Shown piece after piece: positions 33,839 through 41,310 of a stretch of 54,467 nucleotides of DNA. Below the pieces are notes generated by a model. That model was not told where the DNA came from. It did not search any database and saw only the letters and a list, made by a program, of their open reading frames with translations. Source of the stretch: Piscinibacter caeni (GTDB lineage: Bacteria; Pseudomonadota; Gammaproteobacteria; Burkholderiales; Burkholderiaceae_C); contig KZ836120.1 of the NCBI GenBank assembly GCA_003265685.1, forward strand, positions 1 to 54,467, read 5' to 3'. Position 1 is the first letter of the stretch. Every line of letters starts with the position of its first letter. Made by a program: the position numbers and the translations under genes.

Positions 33839-35296
33839 GGCAATGTCCCGCGGCCAGTTGGAACCGGTGGCGGCCTGAGTCATCTTACGCGGCGCGCCGT
33901 GCTGAGCGCGGGGGATCTCTCGCAAGGGCGACGGCCAGCACCCAGAGGTCCTTGACGCCGATGATTCGTCGGAACGACTTCTCGGCCTCCAGGAAGCCGG
34001 CGGCCACCCAGCGCAGCGCCATGGCTTGATCGCGCCAGCGCTTCACGCGGTTGGTCGTCGTGCGCACGATGCCGTTGGGGTTCTCGATGATGTTGGTCGT
34101 GCACAGGCAGCGCATCAGCGAGGGCGGCAGCCCCAGTGTGTTCACGGTGAAGACCTCCTCGAGTCCTTCGAGCATCGAGGCCGCCGCGTCGGCATGCTCG
34201 GCCTGCAGCCACTTGGCCTGCTGACGGATCTTGTCCATGCCGCGCTTGGCGTCGAGCTTGTAGGCCGCATTCATCACGCTCTTGGTCTGCGCCCGCATCT
34301 GGGTGGGCAAGGCCTCCAGCACGTTGCGCAGCTTGTGGGTGCGGCATCGCTGCACCTTGGCGTGATTGCCGAAGACCTCCTCGATGGCCGATCGCAGGGC
34401 CTTGCCGCCGTCGATCACGAACAGGTAGTCGCGGTCCACCGCCAGGCCACGCTCGCGCAGGCCCGTCAACAGCGCCTTGACGACCTGGGCGTTCTCCGAA
34501 GAGCCCGCACTCAGCCCCAGCATCGCCTTGCGCCCGTGCTCGTCCACACCGAGGGCCGCCAGGACGTGCGTGCCGTCCACGATGATCCCGTCGATGTAGA
34601 TCGCCAGCAGCGCCGCATCGGCCAGCGCCCTCTCGTTGAGCGCGGCCAACTGCGCCGCAGAGGCCTCGATGAAGCGGCGCGACACCGCACTCTTGCTCAC
34701 CCCCACGGTGCCGGCCACCTCGGGCAGCACAGCCTCGTACTTGCGCATCGATACGCCCTTGACGACGATGTCGCGCACCCGAGCGCCCATGCGCGCGTCA
34801 TCGCGCAGCTTGTCGTACGCCGGCACATGCACCTCCTTGCCCGCCCGACCGCTGCTGCGCAGGCGCGGCCGCGTGAGGCGCAACTTGCGCTCGGCCAGCT
34901 GGATGAATCCGTCCTGAGCACCGTGCCACTGCACGGGGCCGCCGGCCTTGCCCCGGTGCTTCGCCCCGGCGATCTTGCTCGCCGAGGCCAGCAGCAGCTC
35001 TTCCACGACGGCGCGCGCCGCCTCGTTCATCAGCTCGTCGACGCTCGCCTGCGCGTTCTCCAGCAGCTCCAGCATCGGCAGCAGCGCTTGCCCGCTGCCT
35101 TGCGCCAAATGCCTCACAGCCGCACGATCGTTGCGGTGAACCACGCGCAACCCGTCCTTGGCCTTGCGGCCTGCATTACGATCCTTCATGGCGGTTTCCC
35201 TTCAGATCGAGGGTTTCAGTCATCAGCAAGCTCGATTCTCTCGAGCTCACCGCGGAAACCGCCACCTCAAGTTCCAACTACGCTTGGGACATCACC
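33839..35296 (-). mobile_element. IS256-family insertion sequence nested in the IS5 element
   Basis: 1458 bases bounded by imperfect inverted repeats: GGCAATGTCCCGCGGCCAG on the left and, read inward from the right, GGTGATGTCCCAAGCGTAG, both continuing TTGGAAC. An exact 8-bp target duplication CTGGCCGT lies at 33831-33838 and 35297-35304. The transposase frame is intact. It is the youngest of the three nested insertions. Confidence 0.93.
33885..35189 (-). CDS. IS256-family (MULE-like) transposase
   Basis: A 434-residue Transposase_mut protein. The DDE triad is visible in LAIYIDGIIVDGTHVL (Asp), LFVIDGGKALRSAIEEVF (Asp) and TTNIIENPNGIVRTTTNR (Glu). QRCRTHKLRNVLEALP gives the conserved C/H region before the second half. 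The length is normal for the family and there is no frameshift. Confidence 0.93.
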   Translation of the reverse strand: MKDRNAGRKAKDGLRVVHRNDRAAVRHLAQGSGQALLPMLELLENAQASVDELMNEAARAVVEELLLASASKIAGAKHRGKAGGPVQWHGAQDGFIQLAERKLRLTRPRLRSSGRAGKEVHVPAYDKLRDDARMGARVRDIVVKGVSMRKYEAVLPEVAGTVGVSKSAVSRRFIEASAAQLAALNERALADAALLAIYIDGIIVDGTHVLAALGVDEHGRKAMLGLSAGSSENAQVVKALLTGLRERGLAVDRDYLFVIDGGKALRSAIEEVFGNHAKVQRCRTHKLRNVLEALPTQMRAQTKSVMNAAYKLDAKRGMDKIRQQAKWLQAEHADAAASMLEGLEEVFTVNTLGLPPSLMRCLCTTNIIENPNGIVRTTTNRVKRWRDQAMALRWVAAGFLEAEKSFRRIIGVKDLWVLAVALARDPPRSARRAA

Positions 35297-36445
35297 CTGG
35301 CCGTCATCGTGAGCTTGAAGTGCTGGTCGACACGTCGCAGCCCGCGGTACACCGTCTGTCGGATCCGGCCGACCGTCTTGGCCCAGCCGAAGTGCTCCTC
35401 GATGCGCTTGCGCGCGATCTGGCTGGCCGCGTAGCCGGCATGGCGAGTCGTTCGTCCATCGATGGCGCTACCGCCCCAACGGGTCTTGTGGCTGGCTACG
35501 TGCGGCGTCACGCCGCGCTGGCGGCAGCCGGCGATGAAGTCGCGCGTGTCGTAGCCCTCGTCGGCGCCTATCGTCTTGCGGTGCCCGCCGGGCACTGTGT
35601 CGAGCATGGCCAGGGCCGCTGAGCGTTCACCGTATCCGTCGGCCTGCGTGACCACCGCTGCGACCACCAAGCCCGTGCGGTTCTCCATCAGCAGCTGGCC
35701 TTGGTAGGCCAGGATGGCTGCGGTGCTGGCGCCCTTGCGGAACAACCGGGCGTCCGGATCGGTCTTGCTCTGGTGGGTGTCGTTGCTGCGTGCGCTGCCC
35801 TTCCAGTCGCGCTCCTGGTTGCGTCCCGCCTGGCTGCCACCCTCGCCTGGACCAGGCGTCGTCCTTGGGTACGAAGCTCTTGTGGCTGGCCCACGCCTGG
35901 ATCAGCGTGCCATCCACCGAGAAGTGCTCCTTGCTCAGCAGATGGCGCCGCTCGGCCGCCCGCATCACCTCGGCGAAGAAGCTCTCCACGACAGCGTGCT
36001 CCAGCAGCCGGTCCCGGTTCTTGGAGAACACCGAGTGGTCCCAGACCTCGTCGTCGATGGCCAGTCCGATGAACCAGCGGAACAGCAGGTTGTAGCGGAC
36101 CTGCTCCATCAACTGTCGCTCGCTGCGCACGGAGAACAGCACCTGAATGAGCATTGCTCGCAGCAGTTTCTCTGGCGCAATCGAGGCGCGGCCTGTCGAG
36201 GCGTAGATCGTGTTGAACAGCCCGTTCAGGCCCACCAGCGCCTCGTTGACCAGAGCGTGGATCGCGCACAGCGGGTGCTCCACCGGAACGAAGTCCTCGA
36301 GTCGCGCCACCGTGAACAGGCCCTCTTGCACTCCGTCAGCTCCGCGCATCGGTCCCTTGCCACGTCGTTGCGTCGCTTCAACCGTACCGCCAACCAGCCC
36401 AGCGCGGACCGGCAATTCCCCGGAGGAAGTTCAACAGCCTGCTAG

Positions 36446-36603
36446 GGTATTTCCCATGGGATCAAGTTTCGTTGGCGCGCCCGGACAGCGGGTCGTGCTT
36501 CGTTTTGTCTGCCATGGCTATAGCTCCGGATTCGACAGCTCCCTACAGTCGCTGCAAACAAGCTGGCCCCGAATCGGCACAGACCGGACCTGAGGAGACA
36601 ATC
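36446..36603 (+). promoter_or_regulatory. Control region of the second BMC-type unit
   Basis: Sequence after the IS5 element and before the CrtC/AttH-like paralogue. TTTTGTCTGCCATGGCTATAGCTCC (36503-36527) matches the element near 30970, and the leader CTGAGGAGACAATC resembles that of the first copy. Before the insertions this probably formed one divergent region with 30870-31103 or lay close to it. Confidence 0.4.
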
Positions 36604-37608
36604 GTGATTCGCGACGACGACGCAGACTTTCACGCACCCGATCCGACCCATCCGACCTGGGCGGAGACCAACTACTTCGGCTTCTACAACGCCGAGGAGC
36701 ATCTCAACGTCGGGGTGTATGCCCTGTTCCGCCCCAATCTCGGCACGGTCACGACCTCGGTCTGCATGAACTCGCGCCGCACGGTGACGCAATGGGAGGC
36801 TGACTTCTGCGACATGCGCTCGGCCGTTCCGATCCCGCAGCCGCGCAACCTGCGCGACTACGCGCTCAGCAGCGGCCTGCACGTGCGCTGCCTTGCGCCC
36901 AACAGGCAGTGGCAGATCGACTACGACGACGGCCACGGCACCCGCATCGACGTTCGCTACGAAGCGCTCATGCCGGCCTTCGACATCCACGATCCGGCGA
37001 TGGACCCGATGTGCGCGTCGGCGTCTCAGGAGGGCAAGTTTGCCTGGGGCACCGCCTACAACGGGCACTTCGATCAGACCGGCGCCTTCAAGGGCAGCGT
37101 CACGGTGCGCGGGCGCACGGTGCCGATCGATTGCGTTTCGACGATGGACCACAGCTGGGGCCCGCGCCCCGAGCGCGGCGCGCCCGCGATGAGCTGGCTG
37201 CACGCTCACTTCTCGAAGGACTTGGCGATCCACGCCATCCTCGGTTTCGATCCGGCACAGGACAACGGGCGTGAACTGTGGCTCGCGCACGGCTATGTGC
37301 TCGAGCGCGGCAAGGTCTTCGGGCTGAAGGCCGGCACCGGCCAGACGCTGCGCAAGCAGGAGCGCTATCCTGAGAGCATCGCCCTGCGACTGACCGACAG
37401 CACCAATCGCGTGTGGGAGCTGAACGGGCGCGCCGTGACCACGATGCCTTGGGTCTACGTGCCCAACAGCATCGGCTTCAACACGCTCAGCGAGTGGACC
37501 TGCGGCACGCAGCGCGGCTGGGGCGAGGTGATGGACTTCATCGAGTTGCCAGTCCTCAATACGCTCAACAGCGCCCCGGCCACGTTGCGCGCGTCCAAAC
37601 CGCTTTGA
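36604..37608 (+). CDS. CrtC/AttH-like protein, paralogue of 8569-9567
   Basis: A 334-residue protein. The GTG at 36604 was chosen because GAGGAG lies nine bases upstream and because the paralogue starts at the equivalent codon. It shares AETNYFGFYNAEEHLNVGVY, IDVRYEALMPAFDIHDP, NGHFDQTGAFKGSVTVRG and STMDHSWGPR with the first copy along its whole length. The gene is intact although its neighbours are decayed, so selection may still act on it. Function as for the first copy: unknown, beta-barrel HSWG family. Confidence 0.75.
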   Translation: MIRDDDADFHAPDPTHPTWAETNYFGFYNAEEHLNVGVYALFRPNLGTVTTSVCMNSRRTVTQWEADFCDMRSAVPIPQPRNLRDYALSSGLHVRCLAPNRQWQIDYDDGHGTRIDVRYEALMPAFDIHDPAMDPMCASASQEGKFAWGTAYNGHFDQTGAFKGSVTVRGRTVPIDCVSTMDHSWGPRPERGAPAMSWLHAHFSKDLAIHAILGFDPAQDNGRELWLAHGYVLERGKVFGLKAGTGQTLRKQERYPESIALRLTDSTNRVWELNGRAVTTMPWVYVPNSIGFNTLSEWTCGTQRGWGEVMDFIELPVLNTLNSAPATLRASKPL

Positions 37609-37616
37609 GGCTTCGC

Positions 37617-38084
37617 GTGCAGCGCGCCATCTTCTTCGAGATGGATGACACCCTGGTGGACACGCGCACCGCATCGTGGAAGCTGTTCGCGCAGACGAAC
37701 AGCGAGCACGGTCCGGGCATCCACACTCGGCTTGCATCCTCCGCCATCTTCGAGGACAGTTTCCTCGAGTCGCTGACGCGGCACTGCTCGCCTCCATCGC
37801 ACCCTGCCTTTCAAACGAGTTTTCGGGCGACGTGCAGCCGCGCAAGGCCAAGTCGATGCGCCGCATCTTCGGGTACCACCGCTACGTCGCGCAGCGTTGC
37901 TGCAGCACGGCCTACCGCGAGGACGCGCCGGGCGGGGATATCCGCGGCGCACGGCCGCGGACGCCCAGGTGATTCAGGCGCCGCGCCGCGTGACCCTGAG
38001 GCCGGCGTGAAGGCGCAGCGGCGCGCTGGGTGGGCTGGCGCTGAACTCGTCGCCACGCGCCGCCCGCGCGACCACTCGCCGTAG
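37617..38084 (+). pseudogene. Decayed HAD phosphatase, paralogue of 9601-10575
   Basis: From GTG 37617, VQRAIFFEMDDTLVDTRTAS matches VTRAILFDLDGTLVDTRAAS of the intact copy, with the nucleophile Asp replaced by Glu. After FEDSFLESLTRHC about 70 residues are missing. Similarity resumes in another frame with FSGDVQPRKAKSMRRIFGYH and fades. It is non-functional, and the gene order CrtC-like then HAD repeats that of the first locus. Confidence 0.85.
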
Positions 38085-38178
38085 CGCCGGCCTTGTAGTC
38101 AAGCCCGTGGTCGCGAGGCTACGCCACACCAACGCGACCACAGATAAGCCGAAGTTCCTTCCTCAAGGAGACACGAAG

Positions 38179-39426
38179 ATGAAGTGCCTAGAACTGATGC
38201 CCCTCGAAGAAACCGTCAAGTGGGCCAAGCACAACTCCTGGTACGTGGCCGACCTGTTGGCCCGCCGGGGCACAGAGGGCGTGAACCCGCTGATTCCGCG
38301 CGCGGAATACGAAATGCTGTCGTTCCAGACCACGTTCTTGCAGCACCCATGGCTGTACATGTGGCTGGGCGAGAAGGTCGGCATGGAGGGCATCCGCGCA
38401 ACCTGCAGCTCCGGCCATCGGGAGTTCGGGATCAAGACGATCACGCCGTGCAACATCCAGTGGGGCTGCGGGATCGCGCTGTTCGGCCGGCTGTTCCTGA
38501 TCGACGGCGGTCTGATCGGGCCGAACGACTACATCGACAACCTGCGCATCATCTACAGTTTCTGGCGCACCGTCTTCGAGGGCTACATGCGGCAGAAGAA
38601 GCCTGCGGTCATGGACGTGGGCTATGCGCTGCAGGTACTCGACCAGGACGTGGTCGAAGATCTGGGCACGAAGGTGGAGCCGCTGCGCGACCCGGAACTG
38701 CGCGCCACCGTGGGCCGCTTCAACTCGCTGGCCCAGCTGATGGGCTTCCTCGACCACTACGACAACCGGCTCGGGCTGGGCGACACCGGCCCGTACGACC
38801 TCGGCGACCGCTTGATGCTGGTCCGGGACTGCTTCGTCAACGAGAAGTCGTTCCCGTGGACCTACGTCGTCGGCGACCTGCCGTTCTCGTACTCGTTGGT
38901 CCTGACCTACGACAAGAAGAAGATCATGCGCGACCGCCAGAGCGGCAAGCTGAAGATGTTCTCGATCTACAACACCGGCACCCTGTTCTGCGATCCGGCC
39001 GACTACGAGGAAGAGGCACTGATCGAGGCGGCAGTCTATATGCGCGACGCCGACTTCCCGAATGGCACGACCACGAGGATCCCGCTGAACGAACTGGAGA
39101 CGCACATCGCGAAGATCGAGGCTGCGGTCGAGCGGATGTACTCGTATCTCGCGATGAAGCCGCATTTCGACAAGATCCTCGAAGGCAACTGGACCTATGT
39201 CGCTGCCTCGCTGCCCTACGTGCGGGCGCACGACCTCGAAGCCGAGGCCGCCTCGATGGGGTTCTGGGACATGGATCTGCGCAGCATGGAGTACCTGATC
39301 AAGGGCTACGGCAAGGCCGGCGAAGTCCAGCGCAAGGCCACGGCCGGCCTGGGAGCGCCTCCGCCGCAGCTTCCGGGGTTCCGCTGCCGGGGAACAAAGT
39401 TCGGCAGATACGAGATCAGCAACTGA
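38179..39426 (+). CDS. Unrecognised 415-residue protein, first of a four-gene set
   Basis: The ATG at 38179 has AAGGAG nine bases upstream. It is a soluble-looking protein with aromatic-rich segments (QHPWLYMWLGEKVGMEGIRA), Cys-containing ITPCNIQWGCGIALFG, MGFLDHYDNRLGLGDTGPYD and YVVGDLPFSYSLVLTYDKKK. There is no signal peptide, P-loop or obvious cofactor motif. I do not recognise the family. Tight linkage with the next genes, one of which is a phosphohistidine swivel domain, suggests it may be the large subunit of a phosphotransferase-type complex (inference). The frame is full and codon use is like that of the neighbours, unlike the decayed genes just upstream. Confidence 0.85.
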   Translation: MKCLELMPLEETVKWAKHNSWYVADLLARRGTEGVNPLIPRAEYEMLSFQTTFLQHPWLYMWLGEKVGMEGIRATCSSGHREFGIKTITPCNIQWGCGIALFGRLFLIDGGLIGPNDYIDNLRIIYSFWRTVFEGYMRQKKPAVMDVGYALQVLDQDVVEDLGTKVEPLRDPELRATVGRFNSLAQLMGFLDHYDNRLGLGDTGPYDLGDRLMLVRDCFVNEKSFPWTYVVGDLPFSYSLVLTYDKKKIMRDRQSGKLKMFSIYNTGTLFCDPADYEEEALIEAAVYMRDADFPNGTTTRIPLNELETHIAKIEAAVERMYSYLAMKPHFDKILEGNWTYVAASLPYVRAHDLEAEAASMGFWDMDLRSMEYLIKGYGKAGEVQRKATAGLGAPPPQLPGFRCRGTKFGRYEISN

Positions 39427-39462
39427 GAAAGCGCCGCTTCATCAAATCGAAAGGAGCTGAAC

Positions 39463-39924
39463 ATGGCTGACATCAAGGTGAAGAAGGACGCCGAGAAGCG
39501 GTTTGCTTGGTCGCACGAGGAGTGGGCCCTGAGCAAGAACTTCCAGACGGCCGACGAGTTCGAGACTTGGCTGAACAACGAGTCGAAGTACTTCATCCGC
39601 TGCAACGCAGGCTTCTACGCCCAATGCGTGATCGTCTGCATCGAGTCCAAGGGCGACGAGTTCCTGGCTTACGTGGATGCGTACAAGGGCAAGTTCCCGC
39701 CCTGGTACACGGCCGAGGAACTGGCCGCGCTCGACATCGACGAGTTGCGCAAGGAGCCGGCGAAGATCAAGTGGGACGAAGACTGGGAATGGACGACTCT
39801 GCGCAAGACCGACTTCCCGCTGCGCCTGAAGGAAGTTGTCTTCCTCTACCCGCCTCAGGAACCCGCGATTCCTTGGCTCTTCCTCTCGCCCGAGGAGAGC
39901 GGCCTGAACAAGATGAAGATCTGA
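39463..39924 (+). CDS. Unrecognised 153-residue protein, second of the set
   Basis: ATG 39463 follows AAAGGAG and comes 36 bases after the preceding stop. The protein is charged and Trp-rich: KRFAWSHEEWALSKNFQTAD, DEFETWLNNESKYFIRCN, KFPPWYTAEELAALDIDELR and KWDEDWEWTTLRKTDF. It has no membrane segment. Its size and composition suggest a small subunit. No homology is recognised. It has no counterpart in the first BMC locus, where a different small protein (10958-11272) precedes the swivel-domain enzyme. Confidence 0.85.
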   Translation: MADIKVKKDAEKRFAWSHEEWALSKNFQTADEFETWLNNESKYFIRCNAGFYAQCVIVCIESKGDEFLAYVDAYKGKFPPWYTAEELAALDIDELRKEPAKIKWDEDWEWTTLRKTDFPLRLKEVVFLYPPQEPAIPWLFLSPEESGLNKMKI

Positions 39925-39945
39925 CTCACTACAGGAGACTCTCAA

Positions 39946-40395
39946 ATGGCTAACGAGACCGAGATCGACGGCTACCGCTACATCGGACAGGGCTACAACG
40001 TAGTTCCGGTCGGCCGCCACAAGGGCGTGGCGCTGAACGTGACAGAACCGAAACAGATGATCACCCTGATGAAGGATCTGCAGAAGGTCAAGGAGACGGT
40101 TGTGGTCACGCCCGGCGGCACGACGACCTTCGTCGCGCCGCTGCTGTACAAGAAGCCTGCCGGCATCATCACCTACGCCGGAACGCCGGAATCTCACCTC
40201 GGCATCGTGGGGCGCAACTTCCGCGTGCCGATCATCATGACGCTGATGCTCGAGGGGGCGGAGTCCATTCCCGACGGCACCCCGCTGCTGATGGAGTGCG
40301 ACGGCAAGTTGGGCCGCGTCTATGCGAAGATGGAACTGAAGGCGGGGGCCCAGCAAGCGCCTGCGGACCAGTCGCCCGGGTCGACGCTCGGGTAA
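39946..40395 (+). CDS. Stand-alone phosphohistidine swivel (PEP-utilising mobile) domain
   Basis: A 149-residue protein. Residues about 45-130 align with the mobile domain of the dikinase homologue at 11269-13803. ETVVVTPGGTTTFVAPLLYK corresponds to [19 protein letters not shown], and GIITYAGTPESHLGIVGR to [18 protein letters not shown] with the His kept, followed by VPIIM and GTPLLMECDGKLGRVY. In PEP synthases this His carries phosphate between ATP and acceptor sites. As a separate polypeptide it implies a split phosphotransferase whose ATP-binding partner is elsewhere, possibly the dikinase homologue itself (inference). Confidence 0.75.
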   Translation: MANETEIDGYRYIGQGYNVVPVGRHKGVALNVTEPKQMITLMKDLQKVKETVVVTPGGTTTFVAPLLYKKPAGIITYAGTPESHLGIVGRNFRVPIIMTLMLEGAESIPDGTPLLMECDGKLGRVYAKMELKAGAQQAPADQSPGSTLG

Positions 40396-40486
40396 TTTCC
40401 GAACCCGGCCGGCGTCCGGTTCAGGTCGGACCGCCGCCGGACCCCCAACGCTCGAAGGGGCGACAGAGCCGGCGCGATGCCGCCAT

Positions 40487-41068
40487 GTGACGAACATGCT
40501 TACCGAAACTGAATTCCTCGTCCTCAATGCGGTCTATCTCAAGAAGATGGTCACTGCACCGCAGATCGTCGAAATGACAGGCGCCGAGGCAGACGACGTC
40601 GCACGCTGCCTCGAGGACGCGACGACGCGGGGTTGGGTGATGGACATGGGCGCCGACGGCGTGATGGTGCTCGACGACGGCGCCGCCGAGGTGTTGAAGC
40701 ACTACGCCGAGGCCTACGTTGAACAGCGCAAGGATCCGGCGATGACCGCCTGGTACCACGGCTTCGAGGCGTTGAACACGCGCTTCATCGCTGCGGTGTC
40801 GCAATGGCAGGAGAGCGAGGGGGACCCGAGCTCAGAGCGCCGACTGCTGCAGGCGGCCGAACGGCTGGCCAAGGACATCGCGCTGCTGATGCCGGCGATC
40901 CCCCGCTATGCGGGCTACGTCGGTCGTCTGGAGCGCAGCATGGAAAAGGTCGACTTGGGCGAACGCGACTTCGTCTGCAACCCTACCGTGGACTCGGTGC
41001 ACAACGTCTGGTTCGAATTCCACGAGGATATCCTCACGGTTCTCGGGCGCAAGCGCGATACGACGTGA
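40487..41068 (+). CDS. Winged-helix-like plus helical domain protein
   Basis: A 193-residue protein starting at GTG 40487 (or ATG 40496). The N-terminal 65 residues look like a winged helix (TEFLVLNAVYLKKMVTAPQI, then VEMTGAEADDVARCLEDATT and GWVMDMGADGVMVLDDG). The C-terminal part is helical, with RLLQAAERLAKDIALLMPAI and YAGYVGRLERSMEKVDLGER. It could be a regulatory subunit or a local transcription factor. It ends just before the BMC-H scrap. No named family is recognised. Confidence 0.75.
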   Translation: MTNMLTETEFLVLNAVYLKKMVTAPQIVEMTGAEADDVARCLEDATTRGWVMDMGADGVMVLDDGAAEVLKHYAEAYVEQRKDPAMTAWYHGFEALNTRFIAAVSQWQESEGDPSSERRLLQAAERLAKDIALLMPAIPRYAGYVGRLERSMEKVDLGERDFVCNPTVDSVHNVWFEFHEDILTVLGRKRDTT

Positions 41069-41235
41069 ACGTGCGCGCCGCCGATGCTGCGCAATGGCGC
41101 CGCCGCGCCGATGCCGCAGGGCCGCCGCTGGGCTTCCGTCCAGCGGGCGAGGCGGGGGCGCTGCATGGTCGTACACTGTGCTTCGCAAGGAGACCGCTTG
41201 TTGACGTGGGGCCGCGCGGTTTGGGGGGAGGGCTG

Positions 41236-41307
41236 CGCGCCGCGCATGCGAGTCCCCGCCCGCACGAAGAGGTCGAAGACATCGTCGTGCGGCCCTCCGT
41301 GCGCTGA
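41236..41307 (+). pseudogene. C-terminal scrap of a BMC-H gene
   Basis: The frame to the stop at 41305-41307 encodes RAAHASPRPHEEVEDIVVRP and then SVR, matching [22 protein letters not shown] of the shell protein at 13800-14102. The preceding 170 bases no longer read as a BMC domain. This is the third hexamer-type gene trace and marks where the second locus once ended. Confidence 0.8.
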
Positions 41308-41310
41308 AGG

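Larger units (their letters stand above)
33773..36349 (-). pseudogene. IS5-family transposase, frameshifted and split by IS256
   Basis: The N-terminal part starts at 36349 (MRGADGVQEGLFTVARLEDF) with LLFRWFIGLAIDDEVWDHSV and HFSVDGTLIQAWAS. A one-base shift near 35856 moves the frame before GPGEGGSQAGRNQE. The gene continues to FKLTMTA at 35297, where the IS256-family element interrupts it. The last 22 codons resume at 33838 (SNIVRMARILC, then QGVLP and stop at 33773). Removing the inserted element and one copy of its 8-bp duplication restores FKLTMTASNIVRMAR in frame. Confidence 0.9.
33627..36441 (-). mobile_element. IS5-family insertion sequence, interrupted by an IS256-family element
   Basis: Inverted repeats CAGGCTGTTGAA (33627-33638) and TTCAACAGCCTG (36430-36441) are flanked by a CTAG target duplication at 33623-33626 and 36442-36445. 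Its transposase gene is on the minus strand and is split by the IS256-family element at 33839-35296. The element inserted at the right end of the IS630 element, since the left CTAG includes the IS630 terminal TA. Confidence 0.9.
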
